A stretch of 64,000 bases of DNA, from positions 744,001 through 808,000 of the forward strand of contig WGMB01000003.1 in the NCBI GenBank assembly GCA_016125275.1, given 5' to 3'. This document shows positions 43,362 to 50,658 of this stretch, piece by piece; position 1 is the stretch's first letter; each line of letters starts with the position of its first letter. The position numbers were made by a program, and so were the translations under genes. The notes under the pieces are model-generated. The model made no database searches, was not told the DNA's origin, and saw only the letters and a list, made by a program, of their open reading frames with translations. The stretch comes from Acidobacteriota bacterium (GTDB lineage: Bacteria > Acidobacteriota > Terriglobia > Bryobacterales > UBA6623).

Positions 43362-44555
43362 TCACTCGCCGAAAATTCGCCCCAGCGAATCCACCGGCCC
43401 GGCGGCGATCCCCAACAGCCATTGCGCAGCCGCCCCAGCGGCCTCTTCGCTCACGGCCCGCACCGCCTCCACGTGGCTCATCTTCTCACGAGCCTGCGCG
43501 TACTCCCGCACAAAATTGTCGGGAACGTCACCGGCCACGGAGCCGAGCAGGGCTTCGCGCAGCTCGCGCCGCCGCTCGATCAGGCGGCGGTGCTCGTTCT
43601 CATACGCATTGGATTTGGCCAGCGAACGGTCCAACTTGTCGATGATCTTTTCCAGCCGCTTCACGCGCTCGCGAATGTGCCGCCGCGGCTGCTCCTCGGC
43701 GGCCTCGTAGAGAGACTTCTGGTAGTCGTCGGCGTAGGGCAACCGCACCGCCCGGTACCAGGCGGCCAGCGCCCAGAGGTTGCCGATCAGCCGCGCGGTG
43801 GAGAGAAACTTGCGCCGCAACCCCTGGTAGACCTCTCGATCGAAGCCCTTCACGGTCTGAGCCTTGGCGGCGTCGAAGTGGACGCAGTCAGCCGGCACGT
43901 CGCGGCGAATGATCGACCCGGCCGCCACCACCGCGCCGAAGTCGATGTGCGCCGGCCCCACGATCCCCGACTGCCCGCCCACGAACACCGGCGCGGAGCG
44001 CAGCAGCACGCCGCGCACGTCGCCCATCAGGCTGCCCCACTTGTCCCCGCGCGGGTCGAAGTTGAAGTGGATGACGCCGGAGCCGACCTCGGAATGGTCC
44101 TCGCGCGAGGTCCCGCCGCTCATGAACAGGTCGCAGTAGTTGAGCAGCGAACCGGTCACGCAGGTCGCCGTCAGGATGGTGTTCTTGAAGGCGACGGAGT
44201 GCGCCGCCTCGACTTGCTCTTCCAGCAGCGTCCCGGGCCGCACCTCGGCGTAGCCCCGGATCGAGACCTTGTCGAGAAACGTGGCGCCGTCATAGGTCCC
44301 CGCGCCGACGGTGCAGTGGCGCCCGATCTGGCAATCGTGGACACGCGCCGGGCCCGACTCGCCGATGCGGCTGCCCCGGCCGATGCGCGTCGCCGCGCCG
44401 GTCAGCATCGACTGGACCAGAACCGCGCCGGGCTCGATCTGGTCGAGCGGCACGTCCGGGGCGATGTAGTTGCGGTCGGCCCCCCAAACCTGCACGCCGC
44501 GATTAGTGAGCGCGGCGATGCGCCCCTGGTTGCCGCCCTCGTCGTAGGCTTGCAT
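43362..44555 (-). CDS. Left-handed beta-helix (hexapeptide) protein, GlmU-like without a nucleotidyltransferase domain
   Basis: A 397-residue protein. Residues 20-230 are hexapeptide repeats forming a left-handed beta-helix, such as RIGRGSRIGESGPARVHDCQ and GQSGIVGPAHIDFGAVVAAG. The pattern with HFNFDPRGDKWGS and AAGSIIRRDVP resembles UDP-N-acetylglucosamine pyrophosphorylase-related proteins. The N-terminal GlmU nucleotidyltransferase part (GxGTRMxSxxPKVLH) is absent. The C-terminal 160 residues are charged and helical (RERVKRLEKIIDKLDRSLAK). It may be an acyltransferase, or a sugar-nucleotide enzyme acting with another subunit; the reaction cannot be assigned. It lies downstream of alaS on the same strand, with a hairpin between them, so it is likely expressed separately. 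Confidence 0.72.
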   Translation of the reverse strand: MQAYDEGGNQGRIAALTNRGVQVWGADRNYIAPDVPLDQIEPGAVLVQSMLTGAATRIGRGSRIGESGPARVHDCQIGRHCTVGAGTYDGATFLDKVSIRGYAEVRPGTLLEEQVEAAHSVAFKNTILTATCVTGSLLNYCDLFMSGGTSREDHSEVGSGVIHFNFDPRGDKWGSLMGDVRGVLLRSAPVFVGGQSGIVGPAHIDFGAVVAAGSIIRRDVPADCVHFDAAKAQTVKGFDREVYQGLRRKFLSTARLIGNLWALAAWYRAVRLPYADDYQKSLYEAAEEQPRRHIRERVKRLEKIIDKLDRSLAKSNAYENEHRRLIERRRELREALLGSVAGDVPDNFVREYAQAREKMSHVEAVRAVSEEAAGAAAQWLLGIAAGPVDSLGRIFGE

Positions 44556-44686
44556 GAGCTACCAGGATGCCACGTCGCCGCGGGCTGGCGTAGCGAATGG
44601 GCGCCCGGGTTTACCTGGGTGCGATCAGCTTGTCCCGCAACGAAATCACGAATTGTGGCGCCACCGGTGGGATCGCCACGGATGGA

Positions 44687-44706
44687 CCGCCGGGAAATCC
44701 CGGCGG
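44687..44706 (-). terminator. Hairpin immediately after alaS
   Basis: A perfect 9-bp stem CCGCCGGGA/TCCCGGCGG with a 2-nt loop lies directly after the alaS stop. It lacks a T tract (TCCATCC follows on the minus strand), so it may be a 3'-end stabilising stem rather than a full intrinsic terminator. The remaining 130 bp up to the beta-helix gene show no gene. Confidence 0.5.
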
Positions 44707-44707
44707 C

Positions 44708-47335
44708 TCACTCCAGCATTCCAAACACCGACTCGATCGCCCCCGCCAGCGCCGCAACATCCTTCCCCCCGGCCTCGGCCAGGTCCGGCCGGCCACCGCC
44801 GCGTCCGCCAACCTTCTCCGCCACCGCACCCACGATCTTGCCCGCGTGCACCCGCTTGCCGGCCAAATCCTTCGTCACTCCGCAGATCAGAGAGACCTTG
44901 CCGTCGTCGCCCGAGCCCAGCAGCACCACGCCCGAGCCGATCTTCTGCCGCAACGTGTCCACCAGCGAGCGCATCTGGCCCCGGTCGAGCCCGTCGACCT
45001 TGGCCGCCACCACCTTCACGCCGTTGACGTCGCGCGCTCCGGCCAGCAGCTCGCCCGCGCTCTGCTGCGCCAACTTCGCCTTCAGTCGCTCGATCTCCTT
45101 TTCCTGCTCGCGCCGGTCGGCCAGAGCCTTCTCCACCGCGTCGACCACGTCCGGGTCCGAAGCCTTCAGCAGCGAGCCGATCTGGCGCACCTTCTCCAGC
45201 GCGTCGCGGTAGAGGTCATAGGCGCCCTCGCCGGTCACGGCTTCCAGCCGCCGCACGCCGGCCGACACGCTGCCCTCCCCGGTGATCTTGAACACCCCGA
45301 TGTCGCCCGTACGGCTCACATGCGTGCCGCCGCAGAGCTCTTTCGAGAAATCCCCGACCTGCACGACGCGCACCTTGTCGCCGTACTTTTCGCCGAACAG
45401 CGCCATCGCGCCCGTCTCGACGGCCTGGTTCAGGTCCATCACGTCGGTCACTACCGGCTCGTTCACCAGGATCTCGCGGTTCACGATCCGCTCGACCTCT
45501 TCCAGCTCGCTCGGCGTCACCGCCGCGTAGTGCGTCACGTCGAACCGCAGCCGCTCCGGGTCGACCACCGACCCGGCCTGCTTCACGTGCTTGCCCAGCA
45601 CCTGCCGCAGGGCGGCGTGCATCAAGTGCGTGGCGGTGTGATTGCGGCGCGTGGCGTCGCGCAGCCGCGGATAGACGCGGCAGCCCACCTTTTCGCCCAC
45701 CGTCAGCGTCGCCAGCGCGCGGGCCTTGTGCACCGTCAGCCCCTTCAGCGGCGCCTGGGTGTCGTCCACCGAGGCCACCTCGTCCGAACCCACCAGCAAG
45801 AAGCCCTTGTCGCCCACCTGACCGCCGGACTCGGCATAGAACGGTGTCTCGTCGAGCACGATCTCACAGCGCGCTCCGGCTTCCACGCGCTCCACGCGCT
45901 CGCCGTTCTGGAGCAGGGCCACGATCGTCGAGCTGTTCGACGCGGTCGTCTCATAGCCCAGAAACTTCGTGCGATGGGCGTCCAGCAGCTCCTGGTATAC
46001 CGGCCCCACCGTGGCGTGGTCGGCGCCCTTCCAGCTCGCCCGGGCGCGCTCCCGCTGCCGAGCCATCTCAGCCTGGTAGCCGTCCAGGTCCAGCCGCAAG
46101 CCGCGCTCGTCGGCCATCTCCTGCTGCTCGTCGAGCGACAGCCCGAACGTGTCGTACAGCTTGAACACCGTCGGCCCGGGAAGCACGCCGTCGGTCAAGG
46201 TCTCCAGCGCCGCCTCGAACTCCTTTTCCGCCGTGGCGAAGCTGCGCTGGTAGCGCACTTCCTCGTCGCGCACGATCTTCTGCACACGGACGATCGAGTC
46301 CTGCAGCTCCGGGTAGCCCGGCCGCATCAGGTCCGCCACAAACTTCGTCAGCTCGAACAGGAACGGCTCTTCCCGCCCGGCAAGGCGCGCGTGCCGCAGC
46401 GCCCGGCGCATGATCTTGCGCAGCACGTAGCCGCGCCCCTCGTTGGCCGGAACCACGCCGTCGTGGATCAGGAACGTCGCCGCCCGGGCGTGGTCCGCGA
46501 TGATGCGCAGCGTCGTGTCGATCTTCGGGTCATCGCCGTACCGGAATCCCAACGTACGGCCGGCTTCGTCGATGATCGGGCGGATCAGGTCGCACTCGAA
46601 GTTGCTGATCTTGCCCTGCAGCACGGCCGCCACGCGCTCCAGACCCATGCCGGTGTCAATGGAGGGCTTGGGCAGCGGCGTAAGGTTGCCGGCCAGGTCG
46701 CGGTCGAACTGCATGAAGACCAGGTTCCAGATCTCCACGTAACGCGACACGTCGGCCGGAAACGGCGCGTCCTCTTCGCCCGGCTCCAGCCCGATCGGGC
46801 CGAAGTCATAGAAGATTTCCGAGCAGGGGCCGCACGGACCGGTGTCGCCCATCTGCCAAAAGTTGTCCTTGGCGCCGCAGCGGAAGATGCGGTCGCGGCC
46901 CACATCGGTCTCGTTCGCCCACAGCTCCTCGGCTTCGTCATCGTCCTCGAAGACGGTCACGTAGAGCCGCTCCTTGGGCAGGCCGTACACCTCGGTCACC
47001 AGCTCCCAGGCGTAGCGGATGGCGTCCTTTTTGAAGTAGTCGCCGAAGGAGAAGTTCCCCAGCATCTCGAAGAACGTGTGGTGGCGGCGGGTGCGGCCCA
47101 CGTTCTCGAGGTCGTTGTGCTTGCCGCCCGCGCGCACGCACTTCTGCGAGGTGGTCGCCCGCGAGTAGTCGCGCTTCTCCGCGCCGAGGAAGACGTCCTT
47201 GAACTGGTTCATCCCCGCGTTGGCGAAGAGCAGCGTCGGGTCATTCGCCGGAACGAGCGAGGAGCTCGAAACGATGCGATGTCCCTTGGACTCGAAATAA
47301 CGGAGAAACTTCTCCCGGATCTCGTTGCCTGTCAA
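44708..47335 (-). CDS. alaS: Alanyl-tRNA synthetase
   Basis: An 875-residue class II synthetase that charges tRNA-Ala. The N-terminal catalytic domain begins NEIREKFLRYFESKGH and carries class II motif 1-3 regions (RRHHTFFEMLGNFSFGDYF; MGLERVAAVLQG). The editing domain has both zinc-site halves, HTATHLMHAALR and CGGTHVSRTGDIG. A C-terminal oligomerisation/C-Ala domain (residues 740-875) completes the normal length. The start is TTG (TTG-ACA-GGC), fixed by alignment with the family N terminus; no ATG occurs nearby. recX ends 30 bp upstream on the same strand, giving a recX-alaS arrangement also known in other phyla, here without recA in the window. Confidence 0.97.
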   Translation of the reverse strand: MTGNEIREKFLRYFESKGHRIVSSSSLVPANDPTLLFANAGMNQFKDVFLGAEKRDYSRATTSQKCVRAGGKHNDLENVGRTRRHHTFFEMLGNFSFGDYFKKDAIRYAWELVTEVYGLPKERLYVTVFEDDDEAEELWANETDVGRDRIFRCGAKDNFWQMGDTGPCGPCSEIFYDFGPIGLEPGEEDAPFPADVSRYVEIWNLVFMQFDRDLAGNLTPLPKPSIDTGMGLERVAAVLQGKISNFECDLIRPIIDEAGRTLGFRYGDDPKIDTTLRIIADHARAATFLIHDGVVPANEGRGYVLRKIMRRALRHARLAGREEPFLFELTKFVADLMRPGYPELQDSIVRVQKIVRDEEVRYQRSFATAEKEFEAALETLTDGVLPGPTVFKLYDTFGLSLDEQQEMADERGLRLDLDGYQAEMARQRERARASWKGADHATVGPVYQELLDAHRTKFLGYETTASNSSTIVALLQNGERVERVEAGARCEIVLDETPFYAESGGQVGDKGFLLVGSDEVASVDDTQAPLKGLTVHKARALATLTVGEKVGCRVYPRLRDATRRNHTATHLMHAALRQVLGKHVKQAGSVVDPERLRFDVTHYAAVTPSELEEVERIVNREILVNEPVVTDVMDLNQAVETGAMALFGEKYGDKVRVVQVGDFSKELCGGTHVSRTGDIGVFKITGEGSVSAGVRRLEAVTGEGAYDLYRDALEKVRQIGSLLKASDPDVVDAVEKALADRREQEKEIERLKAKLAQQSAGELLAGARDVNGVKVVAAKVDGLDRGQMRSLVDTLRQKIGSGVVLLGSGDDGKVSLICGVTKDLAGKRVHAGKIVGAVAEKVGGRGGGRPDLAEAGGKDVAALAGAIESVFGMLE

Positions 47336-47365
47336 AAGAAGGAGCCTCGGGCTAGCGGATTGGGT

Positions 47366-47917
47366 CTAGAGGTCGTCTGCATCCAGCGGCGGCTCCGGCT
47401 CTTCGAGCCCGTCGAGCCAGCCGGGGTCGGCGGCGACCCTTTGCAGCGCTTCCACGATTCTACCAGAGGAAAAACCGGCCCTTTGCAGCGTGCGCGTCAG
47501 CCGGGCGACCTCTTTGGGGTCGTCGATCGGGCGGTCGAGCCGGCGGGCCAACTTGCGCTCGAGATAGCGCCGAATCTGCTCGGCCTCGTCGACCTCCTCA
47601 TAGGCCTCCGAAACGGTGCGGGCGGCCGTCTCGGCGTCCACGCCGCGCCGCCGCAGCTCGCTGAACACCCTGCGCCGCCCGAGCGCCTCGAACTCCTTGC
47701 GGTAGTTCGCATGCGACTCGGCCACGCGAGCGTCGTCGAGGTAACCCAGCGAGCGAACGCGTTCCAGCGCATCATCGATATCGGCCGGCTTGGACGCCTT
47801 GCGCTGGAGTTTCAGCCGCAGCTCGCGCTCGGTCAGCGCCCGCCGCCCGAGCGCGCCAACGGCATACTCATACAGCGCCTCCGGCCCCAGCTTCTTCGCG
47901 CGATCGCCCAGCCCCAT
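47366..47917 (-). CDS. recX: Regulatory protein RecX
   Basis: A 183-residue helical protein of the RecX family, which binds and modulates RecA filaments. Family marks are the start of the three-helix repeats, ALYEYAVGALGRRALTERELRLKL, followed by RVRSLGYLDDARVAESHAN, GRRRVFSELRRRGVDAE and the later RLTRTLQRAGFSSGRIVEAL. Longer in-frame starts at 47959 and 47989 exist, but 47917 (MGLGDRAKK) fits the family. TACAAT lies exactly 7 nt before it with no Shine-Dalgarno, suggesting a leaderless transcript. It is followed by alaS. Some longer starts would overlap the palindrome at 47951-47970. Confidence 0.85.
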   Translation of the reverse strand: MGLGDRAKKLGPEALYEYAVGALGRRALTERELRLKLQRKASKPADIDDALERVRSLGYLDDARVAESHANYRKEFEALGRRRVFSELRRRGVDAETAARTVSEAYEEVDEAEQIRRYLERKLARRLDRPIDDPKEVARLTRTLQRAGFSSGRIVEALQRVAADPGWLDGLEEPEPPLDADDL

Positions 47918-47924
47918 CGGGTTG

Positions 47925-47930
47925 ATTGTA
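47925..47930 (-). promoter_or_regulatory. Candidate -10 box of recX (leaderless)
   Basis: TACAAT on the minus strand is separated by 7 nt from the recX ATG, which would place the transcription start at or next to the A of the start codon. No clear -35 box was found. Confidence 0.45.
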
Positions 47931-47950
47931 GCCAGGGACCTCTTGGTGGA

Positions 47951-47970
47951 GACGGACATTCTTGTCCGTC
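47951..47970. repeat. Short perfect hairpin palindrome upstream of recX
   Basis: GACGGACA-TTCT-TGTCCGTC has 8-bp perfect arms with a 4-nt loop, in the 104-bp gap between divergent recX and the DUF2442 gene. It could be a dispersed REP-like hairpin or a regulator site. No second copy was seen in this window. Confidence 0.5.
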
Positions 47971-48008
47971 GATCTCTCGAAACCCGCATGGCGAGGCTCG
48001 CGACGTCC

Positions 48009-48014
48009 TACCCT
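48009..48014 (+). promoter_or_regulatory. Candidate -10 box of the DUF2442 gene (leaderless)
   Basis: TACCCT followed by GAAAGTC and the GTG start. The same arrangement, TATCCT-GAAAGCC-GTG, precedes the sulfotransferase gene at 49835. Confidence 0.4.
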
Positions 48015-48021
48015 GAAAGTC

Positions 48022-48306
48022 GTGACCGCAGTGGCACTTCGCATCGACTCGGAAGCCCTTACCGTCCATCTCTCCGACGGCCGCACGATCTCAGCCCCCG
48101 TCGCGTGGTTTCCGCGGCTCGCGCACGCGACGCAGGAAGAGCGCGCCGACTGGAGGCTCATCGGCCAAGGCGAAGGCATCCACTGGCCGGCGCCCGACGA
48201 GGACATCAGCGTCGAAGGACTGCTCGCCGGCCGCCGCTCGGGCGAAACGCAGGAATCCCTACGCCGCTGGTTGACCGCACGGAAAGCCCAACCCTCGGCC
48301 TTCTAA
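48022..48306 (+). CDS. DUF2442-domain protein
   Basis: A 94-residue protein. ISAPVAWFPRLAHATQEERA, followed by DWRLIGQGEGIHWPAPDEDIS and VEGLLAGRRSG, is a clean match to the DUF2442 pattern. These small proteins are often encoded beside DUF4160 proteins in predicted toxin-antitoxin-like pairs. No DUF4160 partner is visible here, so it is an orphan. The start chosen is GTG (MTAVALRID), because the conserved domain begins right after it; an upstream ATG at 47962 overlaps the palindrome. Its stop codon overlaps the stop of the convergent K+ channel gene (TAA and TAG share bases). Function unknown. Confidence 0.8.
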   Translation: MTAVALRIDSEALTVHLSDGRTISAPVAWFPRLAHATQEERADWRLIGQGEGIHWPAPDEDISVEGLLAGRRSGETQESLRRWLTARKAQPSAF

Positions 48307-49094
48307 TCTCCCGCCGCCGCGCCGCGCGAGCGCTCCTCCAGCACCCGATCCAGCTTCTCCTCCAACCGCGCCAGCCGCTCCCGCAGCTCTTCGAACTCCG
48401 CGTGCTCATCGCTGCCCACGAACACCGCGCTGATGCTGGCCGCCAGGGTTGACAGCAGCCCCAGCCCGCACAGCATCAGCAGCACCGCCAGAATCCGCCC
48501 GCCGGCCGTCTGCGGCGCGATGTCGCCGTAGCCCACCGTCGTCACCGTCACGATCGCCCACCACAGCCCGCCCCAAAAGCCGTTGTGGACGTTGTCCGGC
48601 TCGAGCAGCGCCAGCAGAGCTCCGCCGGAGACCGTCATCAGGGCCGTCAGAATCGCGATATAGAACAAGCCGCGCCCACCCGAGCTGCGGCGCATCGCCT
48701 CCATGCCGCGCGCCGTCACCGCCAGCAGCCGCAGCACGCGCAGGGCTCGAATCAGCCGCGCCACCCGCACCAGACGCACGGCGGAGAGCAGCGCCGGCAG
48801 CGCCGGGAACGACAAGGCCACCACGGTCAGGCTCATCCAGCTGCGCAGCAGGTAAGCCCGCCGGTCCGCGGCGCACAGTCCCATCACCATGTACTCGACC
48901 AGGAAGACGACCCACACCGCCCAGTCGCCGGCCATTACCCACCACGCCGAGTCGCCTCTTTCCAGCGCCACCAGAATCGGGATGGTCGCCACCGCCGCCA
49001 GCGTCACGGCCCAGTGCAGGGGCTCCTCGATCCGGCGCTGCAACGCTTCATAGCCGGGTCGGGTTTGGCGCGGCGAAGGAGCTATGCGTGGCAT
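48303..49094 (-). CDS. Voltage-gated-type potassium channel protein
   Basis: A 263-residue six-helix channel subunit of the inner membrane. S1-S4 begin at LHWAVTLAAVATIPILVAL. The S4 voltage sensor has regularly spaced arginines (RLVRVARLIRALRVLRLL). The pore loop carries the K+ selectivity filter TVGYGD, followed by S6 (LAVLLMLCGLGLLSTLAAS) and a C-terminal coiled coil (FEELRERLARLEEKLDRVL) that would aid tetramer formation. It matches the Kv/KvAP-like family (Pfam ion transport) in length. The ATG of MPRIAPSPRQ is preferred over the in-frame 49148, which overlaps the next gene. No Shine-Dalgarno is apparent. Confidence 0.9.
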   Translation of the reverse strand: MPRIAPSPRQTRPGYEALQRRIEEPLHWAVTLAAVATIPILVALERGDSAWWVMAGDWAVWVVFLVEYMVMGLCAADRRAYLLRSWMSLTVVALSFPALPALLSAVRLVRVARLIRALRVLRLLAVTARGMEAMRRSSGGRGLFYIAILTALMTVSGGALLALLEPDNVHNGFWGGLWWAIVTVTTVGYGDIAPQTAGGRILAVLLMLCGLGLLSTLAASISAVFVGSDEHAEFEELRERLARLEEKLDRVLEERSRGAAAGD

Positions 49095-49120
49095 CGAGAG
49101 ACTATTTTGCAGCAGACGCC

Positions 49121-49777
49121 TCAGCTCGCCGCGAACAGCGCCACGCAACCCTCGCGCGAAATCTCCACCCGCTCGAAGCGACGCCGCAGCTCCAGCTCCA
49201 GAGCCTGCTGCGAATCCTCGCGGTTCGAGAAGATCCCCTTGCGGTTGTAGAACCCCATCAGCGCGCGGGCGACCGCGTTGGCGTCTTCGTCATCGTCCAG
49301 AATCGTGGCGCCGAACAGCGTGCCGCCGTCGGCGAGCAGGGGCTTCAGGCGATCGAAGATCACGGCCTTGGAGGCCATGGTTCCCGGCAGGCAGTGCAGC
49401 ACGTAGAGCAGGCCGATGGAGCCGAACCGGCCGAGCTCCGGCAGCGGCGCCAGGGCGTCCGCCGCCACCTTGCTCGGCTGGTACCGCGCGATGCGGCGCG
49501 CCGCCGAATCCAAGCAGTGCCGGTTCGGGTCCAGCAGCGTCACGCGCGGCTCGGGCACCGGAAACCGCGCCTTGTCCAAGAAGAAGCCCGTGCCCACGCC
49601 GACGTCCAGGTGCGGGTCGGCCAGATGCTGCTCATAGTGGTCGATCATCAGGTCCGTCGGGCAGCGCCAAGCGAAGCGATTGGAGACCTTGTGCACCAGC
49701 AGGTCGTAGAACGACAACACCCACGGCGTGTAGGCGGCGTAGCCGGCCTCATGCTCCGCGCCGCGATCGACGGTCAT
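49121..49777 (-). CDS. Class I SAM-dependent methyltransferase
   Basis: A 218-residue protein with SAM-binding motif I LDVGVGTGFFLDKA, the acidic strand-2 end VTLLDPNRHCLDSA, and motif IV/post-IV SIGLLYVLHCLPG with LKPLLADGGTLFGATILDDD. The N terminus (YTPWVLSFYDLLVHKVSNRFAW) and overall layout resemble small-molecule methyltransferases of the ubiquinone/lipid type, but the substrate cannot be assigned. The cell location is cytoplasmic. It is transcribed toward the K+ channel gene, starting 26 bp upstream of that coding region, and is divergent from the sulfotransferase gene across 57 bp. Confidence 0.85.
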   Translation of the reverse strand: MTVDRGAEHEAGYAAYTPWVLSFYDLLVHKVSNRFAWRCPTDLMIDHYEQHLADPHLDVGVGTGFFLDKARFPVPEPRVTLLDPNRHCLDSAARRIARYQPSKVAADALAPLPELGRFGSIGLLYVLHCLPGTMASKAVIFDRLKPLLADGGTLFGATILDDDEDANAVARALMGFYNRKGIFSNREDSQQALELELRRRFERVEISREGCVALFAAS

Positions 49778-49821
49778 CGTGCCCTACAAGCTAGCAGGTC
49801 GCGGTCCGGTCCGCGCGAGGC

Positions 49822-49827
49822 TATCCT
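49822..49827 (+). promoter_or_regulatory. Candidate -10 box of the sulfotransferase gene (leaderless)
   Basis: TATCCT, a 7-nt spacer GAAAGCC, then the GTG start. No Shine-Dalgarno. Confidence 0.4.
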
Positions 49828-49834
49828 GAAAGCC

Positions 49835-50623
49835 GTGTTCGGCCGCCTCTTCGCTCCCCCGCTGCGCCTCCGGGTCTTCGGCGTCGGGTTGCCCAAAACC
49901 GGCACCACCAGCCTGGCCGCCATGTTCGCCGGACACTACCGGGCCTCGCATGAGAGCGGCCTCCAGATCCTGCCGGCCGTCTCGGCGCACTTGGAGGGCG
50001 AGCTGTCGCGCGAGCAGGTCTTTCCGCTGCTGGACGATCGCATCGAGCAGCTTCGGCTCGAGGTCGATGTGGCTTCGTACCTGGGGCATTTCGTCGAGCC
50101 GCTGGCCGAGCGCTACCCCGAGGCGCGCTTCGTGGTCACCGTCCGGCGCTGCCTGCCCTGGGTCGTCTCCCTGGCCAACCACATGGTCGGACGCCCTCTC
50201 AAGCCGGGCAGCCTCTGGAAGCGCTACCGCGACGCCCGTTTCGGGCGCTACGACGAGCCCTTCGCGCCCGAGGAGGAGCCTCTGCGGGAGCTCGGCCTGT
50301 TCCCCCTGCGCTCGCTGTTCCACTACTGGCGCGACGAGACCGAGCGCATGCTCGCCGAGGCGCCGCCGGACCGCACCCTCGTCATCAAGACCGCCGAGCT
50401 GCGCGCCTCCGGGCCTCGCCTCAGCGAGTTCCTCGCCATTCCGCCGGAGACCTTGCAGCCCGTCCACGCCAACCGCCAGCGGGGTGACGCCTCCGCGCTG
50501 ACCCTCATCCCGGACGACTTCGTCCTGGAACGCGCCGAGCCGATCTGCGGCCCCCTGATGGCTCGTCTCTACGGCCCGGACTGGGTCAGCCAGACGCCGC
50601 CGAGGCTGTTTCGGCCGAGCTGA
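49835..50623 (+). CDS. Sulfotransferase-family protein
   Basis: A 262-residue protein with the PAPS 5'-phosphosulfate-binding loop near the N terminus (GVGLPKTGTTSLAAMF, loop at residues 20-26) and a later RFVVTVRRCLPWVVSLANHM that matches the 3'-phosphate-binding strand and helix. It resembles the P-loop sulfotransferases (Pfam Sulfotransfer_4-like) of bacteria that sulfate lipids, glycans or small molecules. The acceptor is unknown. There is no signal peptide. The GTG start follows a TATCCT box by 7 nt. The gene is alone, divergent from the methyltransferase; a joint role with it is possible but unsupported. A much longer upstream open frame to 48449 is antisense to other genes. Confidence 0.83.
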   Translation: MFGRLFAPPLRLRVFGVGLPKTGTTSLAAMFAGHYRASHESGLQILPAVSAHLEGELSREQVFPLLDDRIEQLRLEVDVASYLGHFVEPLAERYPEARFVVTVRRCLPWVVSLANHMVGRPLKPGSLWKRYRDARFGRYDEPFAPEEEPLRELGLFPLRSLFHYWRDETERMLAEAPPDRTLVIKTAELRASGPRLSEFLAIPPETLQPVHANRQRGDASALTLIPDDFVLERAEPICGPLMARLYGPDWVSQTPPRLFRPS

Positions 50624-50646
50624 TCGCCGGAACAGCGGGCGCGTGC

Positions 50647-50652
50647 TACATT
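50647..50652 (+). promoter_or_regulatory. Candidate -10 box of the gamma-glutamyltransferase gene (leaderless)
   Basis: TACATT, a 6-nt spacer CGGCCC, then ATG. No Shine-Dalgarno. Confidence 0.4.
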
Positions 50653-50658
50653 CGGCCC

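Noticed and set aside
44597-48016. An 1139-codon plus-strand open frame
   Set aside because: It lies antisense to alaS and recX, has a His/Arg/Gln-rich composition unlike real proteins and no recognisable motif.
48449-49834. Upstream in-frame extension of the sulfotransferase
   Set aside because: It runs antisense through the K+ channel and methyltransferase genes. The P-loop domain starts right after the GTG at 49835.
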